This document shows, in pieces, positions 13,701 through 23,310 of a stretch of DNA of 45,038 bases. Origin of the DNA: Pyrenochaeta sp. MPI-SDFR-AT-0127 (taxonomy: Eukaryota > Ascomycota > Dothideomycetes > Pleosporales > Cucurbitariaceae); the NCBI GenBank assembly GCA_020747015.1, contig JAGTJM010000123.1, forward strand, positions 1 through 45,038, written 5' to 3'. Both the position numbers and the translations under genes were made by a program. Under the pieces are notes generated by a model. The model ran no database searches, had not been told where the DNA came from, and saw nothing but the letters and a program-made list of their open reading frames with translations. The first letter of the stretch is position 1, and each line of letters begins with the position of its first letter.

Positions 13701-14530
13701 ATGAAGATCCTTTACATTGGTGTAAGCGCTCACTCACCGCCGCTACTATGATTAGAGGACTGACGAGGCACCAGATTCTGAAGAATGAGAGTAAACCAGC
13801 CATCGAATTATGCACCGAGCGCGACATTTCGAGCTATAGTCGCTTCACACGAGGCAGCATCGGAGAATTCGTATGTCGATCATCACATCTGGACCAGGTC
13901 GAGGCAGAGCCCGCAAGCTGATGTCGGTGCAGATGTCGTTCACAGCCAAGACGGTCGCTGAACGGACACGGCCCGGACAGAGACAAGTTGTCGAGGAAGA
14001 GCGTAAGTCGCCCTATCACCAGCGACGCACATTTTTGAAGCTGCATGAAGTGCTGACAGATTACCGTCAGAATCTACGTTCCATGTCTATGGCCGCGCAG
14101 AGGGCATTTGTGGCCTCATAATCACTGACTTGGAATACCCTGTCTCAGTAGCTCATCAACTCCTGTCTAAGATTTGCGACGAATTCCTCTCTAAATATCC
14201 GCGCTCAGCCTTCATTAATGCCACCAGCATGCCGTACCCTGAGCTGAAAGACTACATTGTAAAATACCAGGACCCACAACAGGCGGACAGCATCATGAAG
14301 ATTCAGAAGGAGCTTGATGAGACCAAGATTGTGCTGCATAAGACTATTGAGAGCATGCTAGAACGAGGGGAGAAGATTGATAATCTGGTAGCGAAAAGTG
14401 ATGGATTGAGCGCGCAAAGTAAAATGTTTTATACACAGGTGCGTATCAGCAAGTGAACCAGGTGTTGGCACGTCTGGACTAATATGACGCTTAGGCAAAG
14501 AAGCAGAACTCGTGCTGCATCGTTATGTGA
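13701..14530 (+). CDS. YKT6: YKT6 R-SNARE (longin, prenylated)
   Basis: Five exons: 13701-13721, 13775-13870, 13933-14002, 14071-14438 and 14495-14530, giving 196 aa. The first exon encodes only MKILYIG, the canonical Ykt6 start. A longin domain (about 1-130) is followed by the R-SNARE helix with LERGEKIDNLV. The C-terminus NSCCIVM has the palmitoylated Cys192 and the farnesylated CaaX Cys193. Ykt6 is an essential SNARE that cycles between cytosol and membranes and acts in Golgi, endosome-vacuole and autophagosome fusion. The last exon supplies only AKKQNSCCIVM, so the lipid anchor depends on correct removal of the final intron. Every domain and length fits the family. Confidence 0.95.
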
Positions 14531-15627
14531 ATAGGCTTTGGCAACGTTGTAATTCCTGTTCAGCGTTTACACTTGAAACTGATAATCGCGAGCGTAATGC
14601 CGCGTACAACAGTTTTGCAATTTGAGAATCTCGTTTCTATGCTGTAAAGATCGCAAATGACTGTTTCTACCAATGATAATCAGATTAATCCAAGCCTATA
14701 GGTCTCCTTCTGTGTGGTCTGACGAGAGCAGTCCTCTTCCATACCGCTATCATCCTCGAAATCTGTGGATCTGGCCAAATCTCATGTTCTTTTCCTCAAG
14801 CTTGTCGCTCAATCCTCAACGCATGAGTCTTCCATCCTACTAGCCGGTATTAGACCCATCTCTACCCTTCAACGCACGAATTGCTCATCAACACAAGTTA
14901 TACGTCTGTCGTTAGCGTAGGTTCATATCCCAAGCTGGACAGTGTATAGGGTACTATGCACCTCGAAACAGCAACTTGATGCCTTTTAGCAGATGTTTGT
15001 AAATTGATTATGTGGAGCTTGCAAGGTTAATCTAATTTCATGGCTGCCTCGCCCTCGATCAAACTTTAAAATTGTGGATAATATTAGCCTTTTAGTAGGC
15101 CGAGTTCACTTTCATGATGTCGTCAAGTGATTATATCAGAAACTAAAATATGCGCATGGCACGTGGTCTATGGATTGGTTCGCCACCAATATTTGGCAAG
15201 CTTTCGATGTATCTGGGAAGCGCATACTGGCCGCCTATGAGAATATGCGTCTTTGAAGTGACTATTAACACACCGTGATAATCGCGCTCGATCTTGAATC
15301 GAGCATGCCCTATCACAACGTCGGTGTGATTTATTTGTATTCCATATTGATAGAATCGATTTCTGTGGTTGTGAATCGTTTTAGAGTATGCCGAGTTCTA
15401 TATGCCATACATTTAATATGTATATGGCGCAAGTTCTATCGATAGTAGCCTCGCGAGCTTCTTAAGTCTGAAGCGGTTGACTTTTTAGATGGCTGCTTGA
15501 CCCTCTTGGTGATGAATTCTCGAGATAGGTATCGAGACTGAAATATCGAAAATTAAAGGGGAATAAATGTATTAGAATTGAGCATAGAGAATTTGCATAC
15601 TTGTCAGAGTAAATGTGTCCTTATGTG
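14531..15627. other. 1.1-kb gene-free region between YKT6 and a TPR gene
   Basis: No frame here has an ATG, credible length and recognisable content, and I see no tRNA or repeat structure. It contains the 3' flanks of the convergent YKT6 and TPR genes. The right half is AT-rich. Confidence 0.5.
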
Positions 15628-16392
15628 CTACGCAACATGGTACTCTGATTTTGAGAACTTCTGTTCCACAATTTTCTTGGCCCAATCAAAGTCTTCTAAG
15701 AATTCTTTGGTATCGGGGTGTTCAGGGCCTACAACTCTCTCCATGCCGGCGTACGCTCTCTCATGCAGTGAGCATGCTTCCTCATACACGCGACTTTTCA
15801 TCAGAATTTTCGCTAACGTATGTACCCCGATGAGTGTATCGAGATGTTCTCGGCCTAAAAGATTCTCCCTTCTGCCGACTAACTGCCGGCCAAGGTTCTC
15901 CGCCTCTCCAAGGTTATTTCGCCTGGCGTGAATTTGCGCAAGTTGCTCCAGACAGACCAAAGCTTCTATGCGAGCATTTTTGTCGTAGATTTCGTAACGT
16001 TGCAGAGTGTGTCGATATAGCTTTACCGCACATTTTGTCTGTCCTTGTTTTTCCAGAACTTCACCTAGATAATTGATAGCTCTGATAGTTTTCGCATGCC
16101 CATTTCCCAACAACTTCATCCTCGCACCGACTACTTGCCAGAGCAAAATTTCTGCTTCCCTAAATTTGCCTTGCTCTTTCTGAAGTAGAGCCAGTATGAG
16201 CTTGTTGTCGTATGTGTCCTCTGACTCTTCACCGTATCTTTTTCTTCGTGTATCGTATACAAGCTGAAACCAGGTTTCAGCTTCCTTGTGTTCTCCTCTC
16301 TGTAGGTTGCTGAGGGCGAATCGCGTCCTCAAAAATTGGATTTCTAAATGCAGATAGTCTAGCAGTCTCTGCGATTCTTCGATTCGTTCCAT
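15628..16392 (-). CDS. Small TPR-only protein resembling an isolated NLR repeat arm
   Basis: The ATG at 16392 (MERIEESQRL) gives 254 aa. The frame stays open upstream to about 16540 but holds no further ATG, only TTG, so either this is the start or an upstream exon was missed. The protein is almost entirely TPRs of the roughly 42-residue kinesin-light-chain type: AETWFQLVYDTRRKRYG, AEILLWQVVGARMKLLG, AENLGRQLVGRRENLLG..H.DTL, ACSLHERAYAGMERVVGPEHPDT. The same repeat type forms the sensor arm of the NLR at 3999-7123, but here there is no NB-ARC or N-terminal domain. It may be a truncated NLR relic or a free-standing TPR adaptor. Function unknown. Confidence 0.7.
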   Translation of the reverse strand: MERIEESQRLLDYLHLEIQFLRTRFALSNLQRGEHKEAETWFQLVYDTRRKRYGEESEDTYDNKLILALLQKEQGKFREAEILLWQVVGARMKLLGNGHAKTIRAINYLGEVLEKQGQTKCAVKLYRHTLQRYEIYDKNARIEALVCLEQLAQIHARRNNLGEAENLGRQLVGRRENLLGREHLDTLIGVHTLAKILMKSRVYEEACSLHERAYAGMERVVGPEHPDTKEFLEDFDWAKKIVEQKFSKSEYHVA

Positions 16393-16938
16393 ATGGCTGT
16401 CGAGTAAGATTCCCTTGGAAAAATTGATCAAGTTAGGAAATGTTACAGAACAAAGAGGTTGTGTTGCTTTTACAATACTGTATGCACTAGCGACCAAAAT
16501 CAGTGTGAAGATGAGGCTCCTTTGCCATCAAGACTTCATCCGTGAATTGTAGTCACACAGAGTGACCGACTTACGCTCCACATAGTCACGCAATAATCGT
16601 GAATCTTCGTCTTACTATGTACCCTTCACTGATAAAGTCAAATCACCCGCCACATTGAGGCTCTGAATCTTAACGAACCAGGCAAACTGTATTCCATGCA
16701 GAAGTAAATTCATGCATTGAAAAACGTGCCCAATCTCCAGACTGTACGCAAAATTACTATTCTTGTACTATATTCTATCGCTGCTCACACAATAGATCAC
16801 AATCGTAAACTAATCACTAAAATTTCCTTGTGGAAGCGCTCAGAATCCGCAGATAAGCCTTTTGGTATAGCATAGATGGTACCATTCTAGTGGAGGACTT
16901 CTCTACATGTGGTCTTGCCTACACATGATGCAATCCGG
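16393..16938. other. Intergenic region upstream of the TPR-only gene
   Basis: About 550 bp lie between the TPR-only start codon and the stop of the next minus-strand gene. The proximal 150 bp are open in the TPR frame without an ATG and end at an in-frame TGA at about 16540. No P-loop or other NB-ARC motif is visible in any minus-strand frame here, so I find no remnant of a full NLR. Confidence 0.4.
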
Positions 16939-18012
16939 TCAGTCATCTGTAAAAAGGATAAAGTTCGACAACTCTTCAATCTCAATACAGTTACTGTCGC
17001 TATCGCTGGCTGCATAGCCGGGAACAAGATTCTCTCCATCCGATTCAACGTCCTCCCAGTCTATGTCGCCGTCATCCTCTTCTAGGTCCCCAGAACAATG
17101 CTCAGAGTGCGGTATTGCCTTCACCTCTGATAATGGTTCCCCATTTCTGGATATTTCAGACGTCGTGGTATGGAGGTCTACTATCTCAGTATAGTCTTCT
17201 GAGTCTTCTGATACAGCGTCCTCTTCTTGATCCTGCAGCTCGACAGTCGCGTATTCACCAGGTTCATAGCGAGGAGATCGCTTCCAGTAGTAGGCTTGCG
17301 GTCGTCTTGGCTGGAAATCAGTATCGTCTGTGAAGCGCACTCTTTTCTCTTTCTTTGTAGTGGATTTGACTTCTTCAAACCCATTGCTTTCGAACCAGTA
17401 AAGCTCCAGCGCCTTGGTAGCCGTGTTTGCATCATGGAGGCTCGTCTCCGGATGTTCCACTGACCAGTTGGCTTCGTCATCGGCCATGACTTGGAGCTCT
17501 GAAAGTTCCTTGAGCAAAGAGATCTTCTCACAACACCATGCGCTATATATGGTGTCTTGATGTTCAGACGCTGTCAGCGTGCACGAGGGAGCTCGTCCGC
17601 CAGCAGCCACAAGTGCCTGCGAAATGACCTTTACAAAAGTAAGATACATATCGACAGTGCAGACAGGGCATCGAGGTCGTGCTTGTAACGCTGTTATGGG
17701 ATGCATAGCGTGATGACAGAGTGCAGCAATCGGCAGCTTGCATTGCGGACTGGAAGCATTGAGGTAGGTAGGCTTGATGTGGTTAGATATGTCCTCGAAG
17801 ACATCGGAAAAGTAGCCAGAATCTTGGTTCTTGCGCCACTGCTGAAACTCTGCATACTCTTCCGCGGAGGGGATGTATCCTTGTTCAGCGGGTGTAAGGG
17901 ATGTGTAGAGGCGCTGCCATCGTCGGTAGTGCTTCAATTCGCACTGAGGCAGAATAATGCTTGCTGGGATGTTTTGTCGGGCGCGCGTCGACGCACGGGT
18001 CGAAGCAGCCAT
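16939..18012 (-). CDS. Acidic protein of unknown function with a possible Cys/His zinc site
   Basis: A single exon starts at the ATG at 18012 and gives 357 aa. I do not recognise the family. The N-terminal quarter is basic and hydrophilic. About residues 90-120 hold a Cys/His array (CKLPIAALCHHAMH... RCPVC) that could bind zinc in a RING- or treble-clef-like way, although the ligand spacing is not canonical. A short basic patch KKEKRVRFTDD follows the middle. The last 120 residues are strongly acidic and Ser-rich (DLEEDDGDIDWEDVESDGE), probably disordered, and could serve in chromatin or transcription contacts. No signal peptide or membrane segment is visible. It is probably specific to a group of fungi; the coding frame itself is convincing. 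Confidence 0.75.
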   Translation of the reverse strand: MAASTRASTRARQNIPASIILPQCELKHYRRWQRLYTSLTPAEQGYIPSAEEYAEFQQWRKNQDSGYFSDVFEDISNHIKPTYLNASSPQCKLPIAALCHHAMHPITALQARPRCPVCTVDMYLTFVKVISQALVAAGGRAPSCTLTASEHQDTIYSAWCCEKISLLKELSELQVMADDEANWSVEHPETSLHDANTATKALELYWFESNGFEEVKSTTKKEKRVRFTDDTDFQPRRPQAYYWKRSPRYEPGEYATVELQDQEEDAVSEDSEDYTEIVDLHTTTSEISRNGEPLSEVKAIPHSEHCSGDLEEDDGDIDWEDVESDGENLVPGYAASDSDSNCIEIEELSNFILFTDD

Positions 18013-18669
18013 AATTTCCGTGGTCCTCTGTGCGCTATTGTGGAGTGTTGTATAAAGTATGAATGCTCACTGACCGAGGCCAGGACGTTGGTTCTCAGAG
18101 AAAAGGAGAAATGCAATTGGGTTCCGTGGTCCAGGGACGAGCGAAACCTTTGGCTCCAACCGAGCGACTGGTTTGAACAATGAGCCACGTGTACTTGACT
18201 GCTATAGCCAAATGCACCGAGCACAAGGCTTCTAGGTTGCGCGAGTTGTGTCGGTCACGTAGTTTGACACAGGAATCGAGGCTGGGGCTCACTGTCACGC
18301 TCCTGACGAGTGCGTTGTCTTGGTGCAGGGAGGAATGGCAAGCCCTTTGTCTGGGTGGGCTGTTGTATTCACGCGTAGTAATGTTCCGCGCAGTGTCTGC
18401 GAGAGGTCACTGCACGCTGTTTTAGAGCGACTTGTCGAGTGCCGCGCTCAAACGCGGTGGCCGGCGCTGATAATGTCTCTGGACTTTGCGACTTCTGGGA
18501 GGTTGGAATACCAGGGAAAGGCCATGACGCTGGTGCAAACAGAATCCATTCCTTGTTCTGAATTTCACAATGTGCCTTTCACTTGCACCGACTTCGGTAG
18601 TGGATGTGGGGTGTGTAGTGGGCGCGGGCGTGGGGCAGGGACTCTTGCTATGAATGAGTCGTGGGCGCG

Positions 18670-18697
18670 TTTGCTCGTTGCTCGTTGCTCGTTGCTG
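18670..18697. repeat. Heptanucleotide tandem repeat (GTTGCTC type), about 4 units
   Basis: Four consecutive units of the form KTTGCTS: TTTGCTC, GTTGCTC, GTTGCTC, GTTGCTG. Short and slightly degenerate; probably a replication-slippage product in non-coding DNA. Confidence 0.7.
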
Positions 18698-18845
18698 TCG
18701 TCAGATTCTCGTTGTGTGTAGCGGGGAGTGCAGGAATTGCAGCTTGTCCGCTGTGGGAGCGGAGGGTAGAGGAGAAGGCAAGGCAAGGCGCGGCTTGACG
18801 GATGCGTCATGCGGTTCCCCACGGCTGACTCACTTGGGGCCTGAC

Positions 18846-18871
18846 GTGGCTGTGCGCGTGGCTGTGCGCGT
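18846..18871. repeat. Direct repeat, two copies of GTGGCTGTGCGC
   Basis: Two perfect head-to-tail copies of a 12-mer followed by GT. They lie in the GC-richest part of the gene-free region. Confidence 0.7.
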
Positions 18872-18974
18872 CTGATTTGGGTACATTGTGCTTGGTACAT
18901 TCTTGTTCAACACATCGAGGCCTGCACACCACGGCCAACTGCTAGAAGATCCGCTGGCGTCTTGTCTGCTGCTA

Positions 18975-19016
18975 CTACTGCTACTGCTACTGCTACTGCT
19001 ACTGCTACTGCTACTG
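18975..19016. repeat. Hexanucleotide microsatellite (CTACTG)7
   Basis: Seven perfect CTACTG units, preceded by a degenerate CTACTA unit and followed by a partial copy CTACTC. No coding frame can be supported through it. A length-variable array of this sort would be usable as a polymorphic marker. Confidence 0.9.
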
Positions 19017-20747
19017 CTACTCCTTGCTTCTGCTCTTGCATCTGCAAACCACCACGATTAGCCTAGTACAATGCGGAGGATTCGTGGACGCGGGAGGCCT
19101 CCGTTTCGGGACGATCAAAGCTTAGCGTCTGTCAAGCTCATGATGCGCTCACGCACTCTTGTTGAACTTTTTATATGCTCTCTGAGTTTAGAAGCGACAG
19201 AAGGCTGCACCAGAAGAAGTCGGCGGCGCATGGCCGAATTCGCCATGGCTGAATAGATGTGCAACGCGCACGACGTTGTAGGTTTGATAGCATTTATCCA
19301 TTCGTTCTCGAATTTGCCGCTGCTCCTCCCAGCAGCCTCCACTTGCAGATGCACTAACAACACCAGCACGAAGAGCGCCGTTGTGAAGCTCTCCGTCGGC
19401 TGACTATGCTATGCTGATGCACACTCAGCCCTGTTCGTCGCCTCTTCAGCAGTTCTTCATGCTTTGCCGTCGCCTTACTCCTTTACAAATCGCGTCCAGT
19501 CTACGTACTTCACCTGTACTGCTTCAGCTGACGCTCCCTCTAAATTGAAAGTCAGCGTCGGGTTATTATTAGGCCGCAATATCAGCATCCCGCAAACAGG
19601 CTCTCAACGTCTCGGCTGCGCATGGGCATCTCATCAACGTGGCTTTCCCTTGTCTTTAGCACGTCAAGCCCACGCGAATTGGCTCAACGACGACTGCAGC
19701 AAGATAAAGCCCAGACACGGTCTATAGCCAAATTTTGCGCACTGTGTCGCGAGCCCTCCCCGGAATTGCCGTTATTGCTGCCAAAGGCTGTTGTGCCAAC
19801 CAACGACCAGCCGGCTCCGGAATATTCACATATTGAGCTGCATGTCAGCAGTAATCTCGCCGTGACGGCCTGACCAGTTCTCGCAACATGTTCGAAAGCC
19901 ACTAGACTTTGGAGCTGGGGCGAACTTGCCACGAGAAAACCTCCACCCGCTCCAAAAGACAGCATCCTTCCAGACCAAGTCTTTTCGCACCTCCCAACTA
20001 ATACTTTTTCGCGCCTTCTTCCAGCTGAGCTATGATCGGCGCCAACACGCTCAAGAGGACCCGTGCATGCAGGATGACTAGGCATCGACGAATCAAAGCC
20101 GTGTATCTCAGCTCAGCTCTCAGCCATGATGCTGGGCTGACTTTAATACACGACATGAGCCATTAACTGTGCTCAGCTCATTGAACCATATCCTCATCAC
20201 CTCAATGTCATGTTTGTCGACTGGTCCGTTTCAGGTAGCTTGATGGGCAGTCTCAAGGGCTGTCACCGGCAACCGCTTTTCAAGCACAACATCTCATACC
20301 CTGGAGTGCTTACATTGGATCTACGCCCGTCTTGATTACATCGCATACCTGGCCCCATCTTGACTTACACAAGTGGAAGCGTGGACTAAGCGAGAACGAA
20401 TGATCTTGAAGGATCGACCAAACACCGTCCGAGTACAGGTGCGCTCACTGCAGCTATGCGAGTCCCGATTGGATACAAAACGGCAGCAAATTAGCTCTGT
20501 GCTTACTGTCGTGCAAATGGCATGCCTCGCTGCAAGCCCGTGATATTCGGCGGCGTGCGGCCGCACGTCGATATGCATATCAGCTTGCCCTTGCGCCTGG
20601 ATTCGCCGTCCCGGTCTTCGTCAAAGCACAGCCGCATTTGGCATATGCCACTTGGCCGGGCTCAAAGCATCTGGTGTCGCAGTTCCGTCCAAAGTCGACT
20701 TCTGACCCAGCCGTCCTCCTTCCCCCCCGGTCTCCTTGCCCGACAAT

Positions 20748-22741
20748 ATGGATCGCCGCGACGAATATCGAGAAAATATGAGCAGTCCTCAGAGTTATAC
20801 TGACAGTCAATGGAGCCCTCCACCACGATTCCAGGAGCACGATCAGATCTACGTGGCTGACGGGTCACCGCACCTCTACACATCAAATCCGAACTCTCCC
20901 CCGGGGCACTCTCCGCAGCTTCATGATTATCACCAACATGAATATCAACACTCACAAATTTCATCGCAGAACCATGAGGGATATCAGGAAGGGTATTTTA
21001 ACTCACCGTGGGTATTCTATCCCAGTGCCCTGTAATGGGCTGTGTTGGAATGCTTTTTATTACCTGTCAGTGCGATTGTCTGATGTTGTGATAGATATTC
21101 CACAGAGAAGGAGACACCATATACCACTTATAACGCGCTGGGAGCACCAACTCCTGATTATTCGGGACCACAAGTGGTACCAGGGCAATTCACTGATTAT
21201 CCTCATGGTGGCCGACCAATGTCGCCCTCGTCACAAGGAGGCACCACACTCATGTCACCGCAACTGCGACCATATGGATTCAAAGAGCATGTTGACCCAC
21301 ATGACACAATCTCACGCCCTGAAACCGGTCCTCCAGTTCCACCGAAAGATGATAGAAAGTGCGGCATGAAAAAACGAACATTTTTCATTCTTGTCGGATG
21401 CATACTCATCTGGCTTGTGGCTCTTGGACTGGGTCTTGGACTGGGGCTCGGACTGGGTCTTAAGAACAAGGGCTCGTATGATTTCTAACACTCCACTGGT
21501 GCTAAGGTATCACTGACAAAGGGACAGGGATGACGACAAATCAGACCCGTTCTGTCGCACCAATCCACAGCTATGCATCGGAGGCTCTCTCAACACGAAA
21601 TACCTGTCGAAAAAGGGTGCCTTCAACGGAACAGGTATTGCATTGGCTGGAGAGTCGTGGAATACTGGCCAACGACGAATCTTCACACTCTACTTTCAGC
21701 ATCACACTGGCGACATTAGGTTCATGCAGTACACCACAGATCGAAAGTGGATTGGTGGCACAAAGTCAGAGACAGTCGCAAGTGATGCGAAGAGTGGGTC
21801 GCCAATATCTGCCGTGGCTTACGCCATTAATGCTACCCAATACGTATGCTACTACGATTGTCTGTTTTGCATCATGTGCTAATCATGCATAGTTCCACAT
21901 ATTCTATATCGACCAGAATCACACAGTCAAACAGCTGACCAAAACCAACACAACTGATATCTGGCAACCTGGACCTTTGACAGATCTCAAATTAAAAGCG
22001 TTCAATAACCCAAGCGTCGGACTGCAGGCATGCTGGAAGGGCAACTATTACGGTGACTCCGACTTTTCCAAGTTCCCCACTGCATCGGGTGAAATAAATC
22101 AACAGCCCTTCGATCAGCGACTCGGTATGAACATATGGTTCGCGATTGATGATTCGACCTTCCAGCAATACGCTTGGTACAATGGGCAAGATGTCTGGGT
22201 TCCTATTCAGCGCTGGCAAGGCTTCAATGGTCACGCTGGTGTCGGATGCTATAGCTGGGGTGAAGGCACCACCACGTATGCCATGCTTGCCAACAAGCAG
22301 AACGACATTGAGTTCTGGTGGAAAGATACCAACACTACCACAACGTCTCAGGAAAATCACCCGATCAACTCGTGGCAAAACTCCACCGCTGGTGCGATCC
22401 GTGGTGTATACCCGACCACCTCCCTTGGCTATACCACTTACTTTTATGCTCAGATGGCGGACAAGAGCATAAAGGGATACAACGTCACGTATCAAGCTGA
22501 GAATACGACATTTGTCGAGGATAATACCTTCACAATCACAGATCCCGCCGGTCCGGTTCAAGGCCTGGGTGGCACGCATCTAACAGTTACGGCATTTGCC
22601 GAGCGAGATGCTAATTTGAAGACCATCTGGGATAGCTTGTATGTATTCTACCAGACATCCGGAGACGACATCACGGCTTTTACGCGCCCTCTTGCTGGAG
22701 GCGAGTGGACAAAAGGAACACTTTCGATTCCGAACGAGTGA
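20748..22741 (+). CDS. Single-pass membrane protein with fucose-lectin-like beta-propeller ectodomain
   Basis: Exons 20748-21011, 21108-21475, 21528-21843 and 21893-22741 give 598 aa. A Pro/Gln/Ser/His/Tyr-rich cytosolic tail of about 170 residues precedes a KKR anchor and one membrane helix (about 178-206) that ends in an unusual alternating Leu-Gly run. The remaining roughly 390 residues have recurrent Trp/Tyr-rich blades (IWFAIDD..FQQYAWYNGQ, IRFMQYTTDRKWIGG, IFYIDQNHTVKQLT) and many NxS/T sites, like fungal fucose-specific lectin-type (AAL-like) propellers. The likely topology is type II at the plasma membrane, with the lectin domain facing the wall. Intron 1 ends CACAGAG|AAG, a tandem acceptor; only the downstream AG keeps frame. 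Carbohydrate binding is inferred. Confidence 0.85.
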
Positions 22742-23225
22742 CAACAGTGATAAACCCCTAAGAGTCATGAGAACTGGGGGATGTTCGCTGTGTAACTTCT
22801 TTCATTGTATTCTCTATCAATTCAGAGGATGGTTTGCTCTTTGCAGCACAGGGAAAGCTGGCGTTGGGCGTTGGATGATACCACAGGACAATTTGATACA
22901 CTGCTCCACGTTGCTGGGACCGCTTATGATTGTGCTATGATGCCCTGTCAACCCTTTTTCCCACCACACGACATTCATTACTAGCATTCTCTCGTAGAAC
23001 AAGATGACAATCATGAGACAACAACTCATTGTGGCGAGAGTTATGCTACTGATGATGAAATCTTTTCAAAACACATTTTCTTCACTGCGTACTATTGATC
23101 AACGCAATCTCTCTACGAAATGAGGGAGTATATACATGATGCCATTCTTGCACACGTATACAAACAAAATACGGGAGTAAAAAGAACAGATTGGACTTGA
23201 CATCGTAAAGCTCAAAAAGAAAAGA
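22742..23225. other. Intergenic region between the lectin-like gene and tRNA-Ala
   Basis: About 480 bp. No frame here has an ATG, credible length and recognisable content. It carries the lectin-like gene's 3' flank and, at its right end, the A-rich plus-strand complement of the tRNA's Pol III T-run terminator. Confidence 0.5.
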
Positions 23226-23310
23226 TGGACGGATGGATGATCGAAATCCAGACCTCCCGCAAACCACGACAGCATGCAAAGCGGGCGCTCTACCACTGAG
23301 CTATACGCCC
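23226..23310 (-). tRNA. tRNA-Ala (anticodon UGC) with a 13-nt intron
   Basis: Read on the minus strand from 23310. The acceptor GGGCGTA pairs with TCCGTCC, including the G3:U70 identity pair of alanine tRNAs. The D arm is GCTC/GAGC with loop AGTGGTA. The anticodon stem CCCGC/GCGGG is perfect, and the T arm TGGAT-TTCGATC-ATCCA is perfect. The stem encloses 20 nt, that is a 7-nt loop (TTTGCAT, anticodon TGC) plus a 13-nt intron at the standard 37/38 position. Discriminator A73 is at 23226. One acceptor mismatch (T6/C67) is visible. A TTTT Pol III terminator follows within a few bases. Confidence 0.93.

Larger units (their letters stand above)
18013..20747. other. 2.7-kb gene-free GC-richer region with several tandem repeats
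   Basis: This is the longest stretch without a supported gene outside the right-hand repeat block. Overlapping frames occur on both strands, but none shows splice partners or a recognisable domain. It holds a heptamer run (about 18670-18697), two copies of a 12-mer (about 18846-18871) and a hexamer array (18975-19016), described separately. The right part is presumably the promoter and a long 5' leader of the membrane lectin-like gene at 20748. Confidence 0.5.

Noticed and set aside
16393..16497. N-terminal extension of the TPR-only protein
   Set aside because: The extension has no ATG; it depends on a TTG, and an in-frame stop lies just beyond. Kept only as a possible missed exon.
20923..21369. 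148-codon frame overlapping the lectin-like gene
   Set aside because: It runs through intron 1 and out of frame with exon 2, and lacks domain content; the spliced model explains the region.
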